The notes: generated from the letters alone by a model not told the origin. A stretch of 64,000 bases of DNA from RBG-13-68-16 sp041494245 (GCA_041494245.1 JBGQAK010000009.1:122720-186719), one strand, 5' to 3'. Counted from the first letter of the stretch, positions 53,577 to 63,286 are shown. Program-made: numbers and translations.

Positions 53577-54038
53577 ATGACGGAGAAGGAAGCTCGCGAG
53601 CGGAAGGAGAAGCCGGCCAAGGTCGTGTTGCACCGCCTCGCCGGCACCAAGAAGGCGCTGGACGCCTGCCGGTTGGTGGAGCGTTTCTACCAGTCCGGGA
53701 AACGGGTGGCCGTCTTCCTGTCGGACCGCGGCCGTGCCGCGATGTTCGACGACTACCTCTGGACGTTCGCCCAGAACTCCTTCGTGCCCCACGTGCTCTG
53801 GGACGGCCAGGGCGAGGCCGACGACCCTGTCGTAGTGGTGACCGGAACCCTCGCCAACCCGAACCGCGCCGACGTTCTCGTCATCGGCGACCACCTGGGC
53901 GAACCCGGGCAGGCCAGCGCGTTCCCGGAGATCCACGACTTCGTCACCGCCTCGCCGGAGGACCAGGGCAAGGCGAAGGCGTGGGAGGCCGCGGGCTTCG
54001 CCGTTGCGGAGCCCCGCCGCTCCAAGAAGCAGCCGTAA
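53577..54038 (+). CDS. holC: DNA polymerase III chi subunit-like protein (HolC)
   Basis: A 153-residue protein with the HolC-like pattern: a helix of KKALDACRLVERFYQSGKRVAVFL, then DDYLWTFAQNSFVPHVL and LANPNRADVLVIGDHLG. Chi links SSB to the clamp loader in many Gram-negatives. The match is by pattern only. The first Met with a plausible context is 53577; the open frame upstream includes the terminator. The C-terminus is basic. Confidence 0.6.
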   Translation: MTEKEARERKEKPAKVVLHRLAGTKKALDACRLVERFYQSGKRVAVFLSDRGRAAMFDDYLWTFAQNSFVPHVLWDGQGEADDPVVVVTGTLANPNRADVLVIGDHLGEPGQASAFPEIHDFVTASPEDQGKAKAWEAAGFAVAEPRRSKKQP

Positions 54039-54661
54039 ACCAGGCCCTCAAACAAGTCATTCGTGCTCCTTGCCGGACGCATCTCTTTTGCCCTGCGGGT
54101 GCGTGGCCGGATTTTTCTTTATCTCTGCATGGCTTTGTGTTGCCGGTCCCGCGGGTGGGTGGGTGCGGCCTTGCGTCTCCCCAGCCGCTGCGGCCGCACA
54201 CTCCTCCGCCCGCGACCGGAGGGCGCGATCCGCGCCGGAACCCCTCGGCGTCGGCATGAAGCGGCCGCACCGTCTCCCCAACGCGGCTCGCGCGTCCGGT
54301 GCCCGCGGGCTCCGGAGAGATGGGCCACCCACGGCACCGGCGGATTGAAAGCCCCCCTCCCGTTGCGCGCCGCGCTGCGGGGGGGTGGGGGTGAAATCCG
54401 CCCCGCGGGCGATAGGAGCCATTCCGCCGGAGCGTGCGGGAACCGAGCGGCCAGACCGGCGGGTGGAGACGCTGGCCGAGCACGAGCGCGCAGCGCGAGG
54501 GCGAGGAACAGCGAGGGTCCGCACGCCGGTCTGTGCCAGCTCGGTCGCACGTGGAGGCGGGTCGGAGGGCTGCGCTCGATGCGCGGCCCGAGCGACCGCT
54601 CCCAGCCCGCGGGGCAAAAAGAGCCACGCAGTGGCAGAGAGAACCGGCTCGTCTTTCGCTT
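54039..54661. other. 623-bp gene-free stretch with a large GC hairpin
   Basis: No gene or known RNA is recognised between the convergent HolC-like and radical SAM genes. Open frames here are low-complexity and unlike proteins. At 54339-54402, GGCGGATT pairs with AATCCGCC, and the inside contains opposed C-rich and G-rich tracts. It could be an unrecognised structured RNA or a decayed gene. Confidence 0.5.
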
Positions 54662-55639
54662 TTAGAGGCGGAGGCCGGCGAAACCCTGGACCATGGTGTG
54701 CGGGCTGTGGTTGAAGCGCGCGAGGGCGCGCACCGCCTCGAGGTACTCCTCGCGGTTGATGATGCGGGACAGCCCCGGGTGGCCGGACAGCGAGGCCGCG
54801 CGGTGGCACGGGCGGTACTGGCTCATCAGGCTGACGGTTACCGCCGAGGAGAGGGCATCCGCGAGCCAGGCCAGGGTTTCGGGAACGCCGGCAAGGCCTT
54901 CCGGGAGGATCAGGAGGCGCACCAGGAGGCCGCGCCGCAGCGTGCCGTCCTGCGCAAGCTCCCAGGAGGGGCCGAGCTGGCGGAACATCTCGGCGATCGC
55001 GGCGCGCGCCGAAGACGGGTAGCGGGGGATGCCCGAGAGCTCCTCCGCGACGTCCTCGTCCGCGTACTTGAGGTCCGGCATGTAGATGTCCACGACGCCG
55101 TCCAGGAGCGCGAGCGCGGCGGGAGAGTCGTAGCCGTTGCTGTTGTAGACGATCGGCAGGCGCAGCCCCCGCTCCGCGGCGATGGCGAGCGCCCGGACGA
55201 GCGCCGCGAGCTGGTGGGTGGGCGAGACCCAGTTGATGTTGTGGCACTCCTGGGCCTGCAGCTCGAGCATCACCGCGGCGAGGTCCTCGATCGAGCAGGT
55301 GCACCCGATGTGGTCCGCGGGGCGCTGCGAGATGTCCGAGTTCTGGCAGAAAGCGCAGCGCAGGTTGCAGTTGGCGAGGAAGATCGTCCCCGAGCCGCTG
55401 GTGCCCGAGAGCGGCGGCTCCTCGCCCAGGTGGGGGCCCCACGAGGCCACTAGCGGTGTGGTCCCGGTAAAGCACTTGCCCAGCTCGCGCCGGCGGTCCA
55501 CACGGCACGCCCGTGGGCACAGCTCGCAGCTCGCGAGCATCGCCTCCAGCGTGCCGGCGCGGCGGTGCAGCTCGCCAGCGGCGAGGAGCGAGCGGTAGCC
55601 GGCCTCGAACCCCACCCATGGCTCGGTCCGGCCGTTCAT
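54662..55639 (-). CDS. PflX/COG1313-type radical SAM protein
   Basis: A 325-residue radical SAM enzyme with the SAM-cluster motif CNLRCAFCQN. An N-terminal Cys-rich block (CELCPRACRVDRRRELGKC) and HLGEEPPLSGTSGSGTIF are characteristic of the pyruvate-formate-lyase-activase-like COG1313 family. The substrate is unknown. Its ATG overlaps the upstream stop by one base (TGATG), so it is coupled to the alcohol dehydrogenase gene. Confidence 0.87.
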   Translation of the reverse strand: MNGRTEPWVGFEAGYRSLLAAGELHRRAGTLEAMLASCELCPRACRVDRRRELGKCFTGTTPLVASWGPHLGEEPPLSGTSGSGTIFLANCNLRCAFCQNSDISQRPADHIGCTCSIEDLAAVMLELQAQECHNINWVSPTHQLAALVRALAIAAERGLRLPIVYNSNGYDSPAALALLDGVVDIYMPDLKYADEDVAEELSGIPRYPSSARAAIAEMFRQLGPSWELAQDGTLRRGLLVRLLILPEGLAGVPETLAWLADALSSAVTVSLMSQYRPCHRAASLSGHPGLSRIINREEYLEAVRALARFNHSPHTMVQGFAGLRL

Positions 55640-56634
55640 CAGGGTTTCAGCACCAGCGCCCCGGTCACGTGCGAGTGCTTGACTCGCTGCAGGGCCTCGT
55701 TGGCCTGAGAGAGCGGCAGTACCTCCACCGTCGTAGCGATCGGGATGCGCGAGGCCAGCTCCAGCAACTCCCTGGCGTCGGCGCGCGTGGCGTTGGCCAC
55801 CGAGCGCACGCACCGCTCCTGGTACAGGTGGGAGTAGGGAAAGCCGGGCAGGTCGCTCATCGTGACCCCGGCGCACGCCACGGTCCCGCCCCGGGCCAGG
55901 TACTGCAGCGCGAGCGGCACGTGCTTGCCGGTGGGGGAGAAGATCACCGCGTGGTCGAGCGGAACGGGTGGTGTGTCGCCGGGCGTGCCCACCCAGGCCG
56001 CACCTAGCGAGCGCGCGTGCTCGTGGTGGCGCTTGGCGCGGGTGAAGACGAAGACCTCGCACCCGGCGTAGCGTGCGACCTGGATCGCGACGTGGGCCGA
56101 CGCGCCGAACCCGAAGATCCCGAGCCTGCCGCGGCCCAGGGCGCCCGCGAGGCGCAGCGCCCGGTAGCCCACCACCCCCGCACACAGGAGAGGCGCGGCC
56201 TGCTCGTCGGAGAACACGCCGGGGAGGGGAAGCACGAAGTCGGCGCGCGCCACCGCGAGCTGCGCATAGCCCCCGTCCACGTGGAGGCCCGTGAAGCGCG
56301 CGTCGAAGCAGAGGTTCTCGCGCCCGGTGCCGCAAAAAGTGCAGGCCTTGCAGGCACCGCCGAGCCACGCAACGCCCACTCTCGCCCCGAGAAGGTCCTT
56401 CGACACCCGGTCGCCGATCTCGTCCACGACGCCGACGATCTGGTGCCCCGGCACGAGCGGCAGCCTTGCGAGCTCGAGCTCGCCCTCCACCGTGTGGAGG
56501 TCGGTCCGGCAGACCCCGCACGCGGCGACCCGGAGGCGCAGCTCTCCCGGCCCGGGGTGGGGGTCCCCGATCTCGCGCGCGGCCAGAGGCCTGGCCTCGG
56601 CTGGCGCGGGCGCATCCAGGACCATGGCCTTCAT
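55639..56634 (-). CDS. Zinc-dependent alcohol dehydrogenase family protein (MDR)
   Basis: A 331-residue medium-chain dehydrogenase. The catalytic zinc ligands are in ACGVCRTDLHT and PGHQIVGVV, and structural-zinc cysteines appear as CKACTFCGTGRENLC. The nucleotide-binding region is IFGFGASAHVAIQVARYAG, slightly different from the common GxGGxG. GGAGAACG precedes the ATG. It shares an operon with the radical SAM gene and is divergent from the OmpH-like gene. Confidence 0.88.
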   Translation of the reverse strand: MKAMVLDAPAPAEARPLAAREIGDPHPGPGELRLRVAACGVCRTDLHTVEGELELARLPLVPGHQIVGVVDEIGDRVSKDLLGARVGVAWLGGACKACTFCGTGRENLCFDARFTGLHVDGGYAQLAVARADFVLPLPGVFSDEQAAPLLCAGVVGYRALRLAGALGRGRLGIFGFGASAHVAIQVARYAGCEVFVFTRAKRHHEHARSLGAAWVGTPGDTPPVPLDHAVIFSPTGKHVPLALQYLARGGTVACAGVTMSDLPGFPYSHLYQERCVRSVANATRADARELLELASRIPIATTVEVLPLSQANEALQRVKHSHVTGALVLKP

Positions 56635-56712
56635 CGTTCTCCACTCCCCCTTGGATTGTACCGGGGTCCAGCGTGTTAGAATGCGCGGCCGCTGGTGCGG
56701 CAGGAGGTCGTC

Positions 56713-57291
56713 ATGACGTTCATCAAGCTCGGTGGAGCGGTTCTCGTTGGGGGGTTGCTGGCCGCCGGGTCCTTGGCGCAACAGGCACCGGCCCCGCAGC
56801 CGGAGCCTCCCACCAAGATCGCGTTCGTTTACGTCCAGAAGGCCCTGGCCACCACGGACGAGGGGAAGATCAAGCTGAAGCAGCTCGAGGACTGGGCCAA
56901 GCCGCGCCAGCAGGAGCTCGAGAAGCTCGACAAGGAGATCAACGATCTCAAGGGCGAGATCATGTCCAAGCAGGGTGTGGCCAACGACGACTCAGCCGCC
57001 GAGCTGAGCCGGAGGCTCGTGTCGAGGCAGCGGGAGTTCGAGGACCGGCAGCGCATCACTAAGCGCGACTTCGAGGAGAAGCAGCAGGCGCTGCTCCGGG
57101 ACATGGGCGGGAGGTTGCAGGAGATCATCACGAAGTACGCAGACCAGAACCGCTACACGGCGGTCTTCATCTTCAAGCCCGACGACCTCGCCTACCTGGC
57201 CACCTCCGCAGACATCACCGACACCGTCATCAAGCTCTTCAACGAGAAGTATCCGGTGGCGGCGCCGGCGCCGGCGGCGCCGAAGAAGTAG
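56713..57291 (+). CDS. OmpH/Skp-family periplasmic protein
   Basis: A 192-residue exported protein with a signal peptide, a first strand (KIAFVYVQKAL), a long charged helical coiled-coil (about residues 55-135) and a closing strand (YTAVFIFKPDDLAYL), as in Skp chaperones. The C-terminal tail is Ala/Pro-rich. It would hold unfolded outer-membrane proteins. AGGAGGT precedes ATG 56713. It is 22 bp upstream of the TPR gene. Confidence 0.85.
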   Translation: MTFIKLGGAVLVGGLLAAGSLAQQAPAPQPEPPTKIAFVYVQKALATTDEGKIKLKQLEDWAKPRQQELEKLDKEINDLKGEIMSKQGVANDDSAAELSRRLVSRQREFEDRQRITKRDFEEKQQALLRDMGGRLQEIITKYADQNRYTAVFIFKPDDLAYLATSADITDTVIKLFNEKYPVAAPAPAAPKK

Positions 57292-57313
57292 CTTCCGGCA
57301 GGAGAGTGACGCC

Positions 57314-58027
57314 GTGGGACGCCGACTGACACGCAAGCAGATCAAGAAGGACGAGTTCATCTCGCTGGTCGACCGTGGCATCCACTGGATGGGCGGGAAC
57401 TGGCGCCAGGCCGCGATGGGGCTCGGCGCGGTGCTCGGCGTCGCCCTCGTGTACTGGGGCGTCACCGCCCTCCTCGGGAGCCGGAAGGATGCGGCCGCCC
57501 ACGCCGTCGCCCAGGCCCTCGAAAGCTACGATGCCCCCGTGGGCAACGCCGCGCAGCCGGACGCAAAGATCAAGTTCGCCACCGACGCCGAGCGTCTGGC
57601 CGCGGCAGAGAAGGCCTTCCAGGCCGTGAAGTCCCGCTACTGGCTGACCCCCCAGGTCTCGGTGGCGGAGCTTTTTCTGGCACGGATCGCCGCCGACCGC
57701 GGCGACCAGGCGCAGGCCGTGCGTCTTCTGGGTGAGATCACCAGCCACCGCTCTTCGGACCCCGTGGTGCGGCTCGCGATGCTGGACCTGATCCGGATCC
57801 GGGTGGCCAAGGGCGAGGGGATGCAGCTCGTGAAGGAACTGGAGAGCATGGCGGCGGGGAAGGACCCCCGCCTGCCTCGCGATGCGGCGCTCTACCAGCT
57901 CGCGAGGGTGTGGGAGCAGGTGGGCAAGCCGGAGGAGGCCAGCAAGCTCTACCGAAAGCTGGTCGAGGATTTCCCGGACTCCCCTTACCGTCCTGACGCA
58001 CAGCAGCGCATCGCGGCAGGCAGCTGA
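57314..58027 (+). CDS. TPR membrane-anchored protein (YfgM-like)
   Basis: A 237-residue protein with a basic N-terminus (RRLTRKQIKKDEF), one membrane helix (about residues 35-55) and three to four TPR-like repeats (AELFLARIAADRGDQAQAVRLLGEI, YQLARVWEQVGKPEEASKLYRKLVEDFPDSPY). The layout resembles YfgM, which works with periplasmic chaperones. Its position beside the OmpH-like gene fits such a role. The start is GTG. Confidence 0.75.
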   Translation: MGRRLTRKQIKKDEFISLVDRGIHWMGGNWRQAAMGLGAVLGVALVYWGVTALLGSRKDAAAHAVAQALESYDAPVGNAAQPDAKIKFATDAERLAAAEKAFQAVKSRYWLTPQVSVAELFLARIAADRGDQAQAVRLLGEITSHRSSDPVVRLAMLDLIRIRVAKGEGMQLVKELESMAAGKDPRLPRDAALYQLARVWEQVGKPEEASKLYRKLVEDFPDSPYRPDAQQRIAAGS

Positions 58028-58123
58028 CGGCCGCGACCGGCGGGTCGCCCGGACAAAAGCCGCACGGGCGACGCGGAGGGAGTCTTGTTGGCGCTGGAGG
58101 CCGGCCCCATCGGAGGTGACGGC

Positions 58124-59422
58124 TTGAACTTCGTCGAGATCATCGCGAGGAAGCGTGACGGGCTTGAGCTCTCGCCGGCCGAGATCCAGGCGTTCGTGCG
58201 CGGCGCGAGCAACGGCCACCTCGGGGACGAACAGCTGGCCGCGATGCTCATGGCGATCTGCATCCGGGGTGCGAGCGCGGGGGAGACGCAGGCCCTCGTC
58301 GAGGAGATGCGGGACTCGGGCGCCCGCTGGCGGGTGGGGGAGAGCTTCCCGGAGGCCGTGGACAAGCACTCCACCGGCGGGGTCGGCGACACCGTGTCGC
58401 TGGCGTTCGCGCCGCTGGTGGCATCCTGCGGCGTGCCGGTCGTGATGATGGCGGGGGGGGGGCTCGGGCACACCCAGGGCACCCTCGACAAGCTGAGCGC
58501 GATCCCGGGGTTCCGCCCTGCCGGCACCTACGCCCAGGCGAAGGGCCTGCTCGAGAAGTGCGGCATCTGCTTCGCGACGCAGAGCGACGAGATCGCGCCG
58601 GCCGACCGCAGGCTCTACCTGTTGCGCGACCTGACCGGGACCGTGCCGTCGCTGCCGCTAATCGTGGCTTCGATCATGTCCAAGAAATTGGCGGTCGGGG
58701 CCAACCGGCTCGTGCTCGACGTCAAGATGGGCTCGGGCGCCTTCTGCAAGACGCCGGAGGCCGCCCGCGAGCTCGCGGACGCGCTGGTGCGCGTGGCCGT
58801 GCAGGCGGGCGTGCAGGTGCGGGCTGTGATCTCCGACATGAGCCAGCCGCTGGGCGACAGGCTGGGCTGCGCCAGCGAGGTGCGTGCGGCGCTCGAGGTG
58901 CTGGCCGGACGGGGCGACTTTCGCCTGCGGGAGCTCACGCTCGAGCTGGCGGCGGAGGCGCTGGTGCTGGCCGGCAGGAAGCCGGAGGCGGCGCGCGCCG
59001 AGCTCCAGAGGAAGCTCGCGGGCGGGGCGGCTCTAGCCGCCTACGATGTGATGGTGCGGGCGCACGGCGGGGACCCCGACGAGGCCAAGCTCGCGCGCCC
59101 GAGGACCGCGGTGGTGGTCACGGCCACCCGCCCGGGCTTCGTTGCGTCGGTGGACGCGGAGGCGCTCGGCTGGATCGCCGTGAGCCTGGGCGCGGGACGA
59201 CGCCGGCTCGGGGAGCAGCTTGACCTGGCCGCCGGGGTGGTCGTGCGGGCCCGCGTCGGGGACCGCGTCGGGCCGGGCCAGCCCCTCGCCACCCTCGAGC
59301 TGGGGGATCGGCAGGTGGATGCCGGGGCGCTGGCCGCCCGGACCGCCGAGGCGTTCGTGATCGCCGAGCAGGCGCCGGAGCTTCGCCCGCTGGTCTCGGC
59401 CCGCCTGGGAGGATCGGCCTAG
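58124..59422 (+). CDS. Pyrimidine-nucleoside / thymidine phosphorylase
   Basis: A 432-residue enzyme that splits pyrimidine nucleosides with phosphate in salvage. The phosphate-binding KHSTGGVGDTVSL and the family signature GGGLGHTQGTLDKLSAIPG are present. TTG 58124 is chosen because GGAGGT lies 6 nt upstream and the product then starts like the family (NFVEIIARKRDG). Its stop is one base before the ABC-F start. Confidence 0.93.
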   Translation: MNFVEIIARKRDGLELSPAEIQAFVRGASNGHLGDEQLAAMLMAICIRGASAGETQALVEEMRDSGARWRVGESFPEAVDKHSTGGVGDTVSLAFAPLVASCGVPVVMMAGGGLGHTQGTLDKLSAIPGFRPAGTYAQAKGLLEKCGICFATQSDEIAPADRRLYLLRDLTGTVPSLPLIVASIMSKKLAVGANRLVLDVKMGSGAFCKTPEAARELADALVRVAVQAGVQVRAVISDMSQPLGDRLGCASEVRAALEVLAGRGDFRLRELTLELAAEALVLAGRKPEAARAELQRKLAGGAALAAYDVMVRAHGGDPDEAKLARPRTAVVVTATRPGFVASVDAEALGWIAVSLGAGRRRLGEQLDLAAGVVVRARVGDRVGPGQPLATLELGDRQVDAGALAARTAEAFVIAEQAPELRPLVSARLGGSA

Positions 59423-59423
59423 C

Positions 59424-61337
59424 TTGCTGTACCGGCTCGAGAACGTACACGTCTCCTTCGGCGGGCGCGAGGTGCTGCGCGGCGCCTCGCTCCAGCAAAA
59501 CCCGGGCGAGAAGCTCCTCCTGCTCGGCCGCAACGGCTGCGGCAAGACAACGCTACTGCGCGTGATCGCCGATGAGCTGCACCCCGACTCCGGCTCGTTC
59601 GAGCGGGCGCGCGGCCTCGAGGTCGCACGTCTCGAACAGCGCCTGGAGGCGCCGGCGGGCACCGTTGTCCTGGACTACTGCCTCTCCGCCTTGCCCCGCC
59701 TGATCGAGATCGAGGAGACCCTTGTGCGGCTCGCCCCGAGGCTCTCGGAAGGCGACGGGGAGGTGGCGGTCCGCTACCACGCCCTGCAGGAGGAGTTCGA
59801 GCGCCTGGACGGCTACCGCGTGCGTTCCCGAGCCCAGGCGGCGCTGGAGGGGCTCGGGATCAGGGAGCCGATGCACTCCCGAGCCCTCGACACGCTGTCC
59901 GGGGGGGAGCGCACGAGGGTGGCGCTGGCCAGGGCGCTGCTCTCGCCCGCGCCGCTGCTCCTGCTCGACGAGCCCACCAACCACCTCGACCTCGTGGGCG
60001 TGGAGTTCCTCGCCCAGGAGCTCTCCCGCAGGTCCGGCGCGCTGCTGCTCGTGACCCACGACAGGGAGCTCGTGGACCGCGTCGGCGGCGAGGTCCTCGA
60101 GCTGCACGGGGGGAGGATCGAGCGCTTCCCGTCCGGTTACGCCCGCTACCGTCGCGAGCGCGAGCGGCGCCGCGAGCACGCGCTCAAGGCGTTCCAGCTC
60201 CAGCGGGCCGAGATCGAGCGCCAGGAGGAGTTCATCCGCCGCAACATCGCGGGGCAGAACACGCGCCAGGCGCAGGCGCGCCAGAAGCTGCTCGACCGCA
60301 TGGAGAGGCTCGAGGCTCCCGAGCCCGACCTCCCGCTGGTCAGGCTGCGCTGGCCGGCCGCCGGCCGCAGCGGCGAGCGCGTCCTCGAGGTCGAGGAGCT
60401 CTCGGTCGGGTACGACGCCCCGCTGCTGCGCGGGGTCACCTTCACGCTGCGGCGCGGGGAGCGTGTCGCCGTGGTCGGCCGCAACGGGGCGGGGAAGACC
60501 ACGCTGCTGCACGCGCTCGGCGGCCGCGTCCCCGCGCTCTCGGGGAAGCTGCGCCTCGGGACCGGTGTCGTGCCGGCGTGGTACGACCAGGAGCAGGCCG
60601 ACGTTCCCGCCGGCACCACGGTGCTCGCGGCGCTGCTGGACGCGCGCCCCGACTGGACGCCCGCCGAGGCGCGCGCGTGGGCGGGACGCTTCGCGTTCTC
60701 GGGGGAGGCGGCGGAGGCCTCCACCGACTCGCTCTCGGGGGGCGAGCGCGGCCGCGTCGCGCTCGCGAGGCTGCTCGCCCTGGGCCCGAACCTGATGCTC
60801 CTGGACGAGCCGACCAACCACCTTGACCTGGTGACCTGCGAGGTCCTCGAGCAGGCTCTGGCCGAGTTCCCCGGGGCCCTTCTCCTGGTCAGCCACGACC
60901 GCCGCCTGGTGGAGCGGGTGGCTACCGGCGTTCTGCTCCTCGACGGCGGTTCGGCGGTCCCCGTCAACCGGGTCGACGAGGCTTTCGCGAGGCTGGGGCT
61001 CTCACCCGTTCCGCGCGTCAAGGACCCAGAGGCGGAGAAGACGCCGCGCCGCAGCGCGGTCGAGGAGGAGCGTCGCCGCCTGCGGCGGGACTCCGCGCGG
61101 GCGCGCGAGCGCTCGGACGCTCTCGCCGAGGAGCTGGACCGGTCCGAGGTCCGCCTGCGCGAGGTCGAGGAGCTGCAGTGCCGGCCCGAGGTGTTCGCCG
61201 ATCGCGAGCGGGCGCGCGCGCTGGCGGCCGAGGCCGAGAGCCTGCGTGCCGGGCTCGAGGAGCTGATGGAGCGCTGGGGCGAGGCGGAGGAAGACGCTGA
61301 GGCGCTCGCGCAGCGCCTCGCGGAGCTCGGTGGCTAA
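59424..61337 (+). CDS. ABC-F family ATPase
   Basis: The 637-residue soluble protein has two ATPase domains with Walker A GRNGCGKTT and GRNGAGKTT, signatures LSGGERTRVAL and LSGGERGRVAL, and Walker B LLLDEPTNHLDL twice. A linker helix and a long charged C-terminal coiled-coil follow. ABC-F proteins act on the ribosome, some in antibiotic resistance. The specific subgroup is not clear. The TTG start directly follows the previous gene. Confidence 0.92.
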   Translation: MLYRLENVHVSFGGREVLRGASLQQNPGEKLLLLGRNGCGKTTLLRVIADELHPDSGSFERARGLEVARLEQRLEAPAGTVVLDYCLSALPRLIEIEETLVRLAPRLSEGDGEVAVRYHALQEEFERLDGYRVRSRAQAALEGLGIREPMHSRALDTLSGGERTRVALARALLSPAPLLLLDEPTNHLDLVGVEFLAQELSRRSGALLLVTHDRELVDRVGGEVLELHGGRIERFPSGYARYRRERERRREHALKAFQLQRAEIERQEEFIRRNIAGQNTRQAQARQKLLDRMERLEAPEPDLPLVRLRWPAAGRSGERVLEVEELSVGYDAPLLRGVTFTLRRGERVAVVGRNGAGKTTLLHALGGRVPALSGKLRLGTGVVPAWYDQEQADVPAGTTVLAALLDARPDWTPAEARAWAGRFAFSGEAAEASTDSLSGGERGRVALARLLALGPNLMLLDEPTNHLDLVTCEVLEQALAEFPGALLLVSHDRRLVERVATGVLLLDGGSAVPVNRVDEAFARLGLSPVPRVKDPEAEKTPRRSAVEEERRRLRRDSARARERSDALAEELDRSEVRLREVEELQCRPEVFADRERARALAAEAESLRAGLEELMERWGEAEEDAEALAQRLAELGG

Positions 61338-61373
61338 GGAGCAGGGCACAGGGCACCGGGCACAGAAAAGCAG

Positions 61374-61399
61374 ACCCCGCCGGGCTTTGCCGGCGGGGT
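61374..61399. terminator. Bidirectional intrinsic terminator
   Basis: ACCCCGCCGG and CCGGCGGGGT form a 10-bp stem around GCTTTG. T-rich sequence (TCATTCTTTG) follows on the plus strand; on the minus strand CTGCTTTTC follows. It lies between the convergent ABC-F and acyl-CoA dehydrogenase genes and can serve both. Confidence 0.8.
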
Positions 61400-61444
61400 T
61401 CATTCTTTGTCGGAGCCCGGTGCCCGGACACCAGAGCCCTGTGT

Positions 61445-63286
61445 TTACAGGATCGCCTCGATCGGGCCCATCTCGCCGGCGCGGATCGCCACCGCCCGCG
61501 CCGTCACCTGCGGAAGCGCGCGGTAGGCGAAGTGGATCGCCGCCTGCACCTTGTTGTGGTAGAAGGCGGCCTCGGGCTTGTCTTGTAGGTACGCGCGCGT
61601 CGCCTCCTTGTCGTCGGTCTTCACGCCGTCCGCGGCGTACATCGCCTTGAGCTTGTCCCTCGCGATGACGGCCTGGTCGAGCAGGAAGTGCGCGCCCAGC
61701 ACGTCCCCGATCATGTCCAGGAACGCGCACGAGTTCAACAGCACGACCAGCACCGCATCCGGGCGCTTGGTGAGCCCCTTGGAGATGTCCTCGATCTGCT
61801 TGAGCGCCGCGCCGAGCATCCACGCCGGCTCCATGAACTGTGGGTCGCCGCGCAGCTTCTTGAACGTTGCCTCCGCCATTCCGAGCAGGTCGCGGATCGG
61901 CTTGCCCCCCTTGGCGGGGAGCTTGCGCGCCACCAGGTCGAGCGCCTGGATGCCGTTCGTCCCCTCGTAGATCGCGGCGATCTTGGCGTCCCGCATGTAC
62001 TGCTCGGCCGGGTACTCCGAGCAGTACCCGTAGCCCCCGTACACGTGCAGGCACCACTCTGTGACCCGGAACCCCCAGTCGGACGCCCACGCCTTGCAGA
62101 TCGGCGTGAGCACCTCAACGTACGAATGGTAGCGCTCCTGCTCCTCGCCGGTCGTGGCATGCGTCATGTCGATGTAGTACGAGGTCTGCAGGAGCAGCGC
62201 GCGCATCGCCTGCACGTAGGCGGCAGAGGTGAAAAGCATCCGCCGCACGTCGGGGTGCTCGATGATCGGCACCTGGGGCGCGGAGTGGTCCTTCAGCTTG
62301 CTCCAGTGCCGGCTCTGCAGGCGGGTCTTCGCGTAGTCGAGGGCGGCGAGGTACGTGGCGGCGGCCACGGCCTCGCCCTGCAGCCCCACCTCGATGCGGG
62401 CGGGGTTCATCATTTGGAACATCAGTTTCATCCCGTGGTTCTCCTCGCCGAGCAGGAACCCCTCGCACTTGTCGTTGCCTCCGAAGACCAGCGAGCAGGT
62501 CGGCGAACCGTGGATCCCCAGCTTCTCCTCGATCCGCGAGCACACCACGTCGTTGGGCTCTCCCAGGGAACCGTCCGGGTTGACACGGATCTTCGGGATG
62601 ATGAACAGCGACAGCCCAGCGGTGCCCTCGGGCGCCTTGGGGGTGCGCGCCAGCACCGCGTGGATGATGTTCTCGGTGAGGTCGTGGTCGCCGCCGGTGA
62701 TGAAGATCTTCTCCCCCTGGATCAGGTAGCGGCCGTTGGGCTGCTTGACCGCCCGCGCCTTCGAGGCGCCCACGTCCGAACCGGCCTGCGGTTCGGTGAG
62801 GCACATCGTGCCCGCCCACTGCCCGGCGTACATGCGTTCGCAGAAGAGCTTGCGCATCTCGTCGGTGCCGAACTTCTCGATCAGGTACCCTGCGCCGCGG
62901 GTCAGGAGAGTGGTCAGGCACAGCGACATGTTGGCGCCGAAGAACAGCTCGTTGATTGCGGTTCCCACCGTGCCCGGCAGCCCCATCCCGCCGTACTCGG
63001 GGTTGTTAATGCAGCTGATCCACCCCCCCTCGCGCATCTTCTGGTAGACGGGGTGGAAGGACGGGGGCAGGGTGACGCGGCCGTTGTCGAACCGCGCGCC
63101 GATCGTGTCGCCGTCCTTATTGGTCGGGGCGAGCTGCTCCTGGGAGAGCTTGAGGGCTTCCTCCAGGACCATGTTGACGTCGTCCTGCTCCCACTGGGAG
63201 AACAGCTCCTTCTTGAGGAGCTCCGCCGTGGGCAGCCACTCGAAAAGTTGGAACCTGATGTCCCGCATGTCGGCCTTGTAACTCAC
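61445..63286 (-). CDS. Acyl-CoA dehydrogenase with extended C-terminal domain
   Basis: The 613-residue flavoprotein performs alpha,beta-dehydrogenation of acyl-CoA. FAD/substrate blocks include MCLTEPQAGSDVG and FITGGDHDLTENI, and the catalytic Glu lies in IYEGTNGIQALDL. About 150 extra C-terminal residues place it in the long ACAD group. The GTG at 63286 is chosen because GGGAGG sits just upstream; relatives begin near YKADMRDIRFQL. Confidence 0.93.
   Translation of the reverse strand: MSYKADMRDIRFQLFEWLPTAELLKKELFSQWEQDDVNMVLEEALKLSQEQLAPTNKDGDTIGARFDNGRVTLPPSFHPVYQKMREGGWISCINNPEYGGMGLPGTVGTAINELFFGANMSLCLTTLLTRGAGYLIEKFGTDEMRKLFCERMYAGQWAGTMCLTEPQAGSDVGASKARAVKQPNGRYLIQGEKIFITGGDHDLTENIIHAVLARTPKAPEGTAGLSLFIIPKIRVNPDGSLGEPNDVVCSRIEEKLGIHGSPTCSLVFGGNDKCEGFLLGEENHGMKLMFQMMNPARIEVGLQGEAVAAATYLAALDYAKTRLQSRHWSKLKDHSAPQVPIIEHPDVRRMLFTSAAYVQAMRALLLQTSYYIDMTHATTGEEQERYHSYVEVLTPICKAWASDWGFRVTEWCLHVYGGYGYCSEYPAEQYMRDAKIAAIYEGTNGIQALDLVARKLPAKGGKPIRDLLGMAEATFKKLRGDPQFMEPAWMLGAALKQIEDISKGLTKRPDAVLVVLLNSCAFLDMIGDVLGAHFLLDQAVIARDKLKAMYAADGVKTDDKEATRAYLQDKPEAAFYHNKVQAAIHFAYRALPQVTARAVAIRAGEMGPIEAIL

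Noticed and set aside
54057..54661. Coding extension of the minus-strand frame downstream of the radical SAM gene
   Set aside because: It is in a different frame from the radical SAM gene and reads as low-complexity Pro/Arg/Ala sequence with no motifs.
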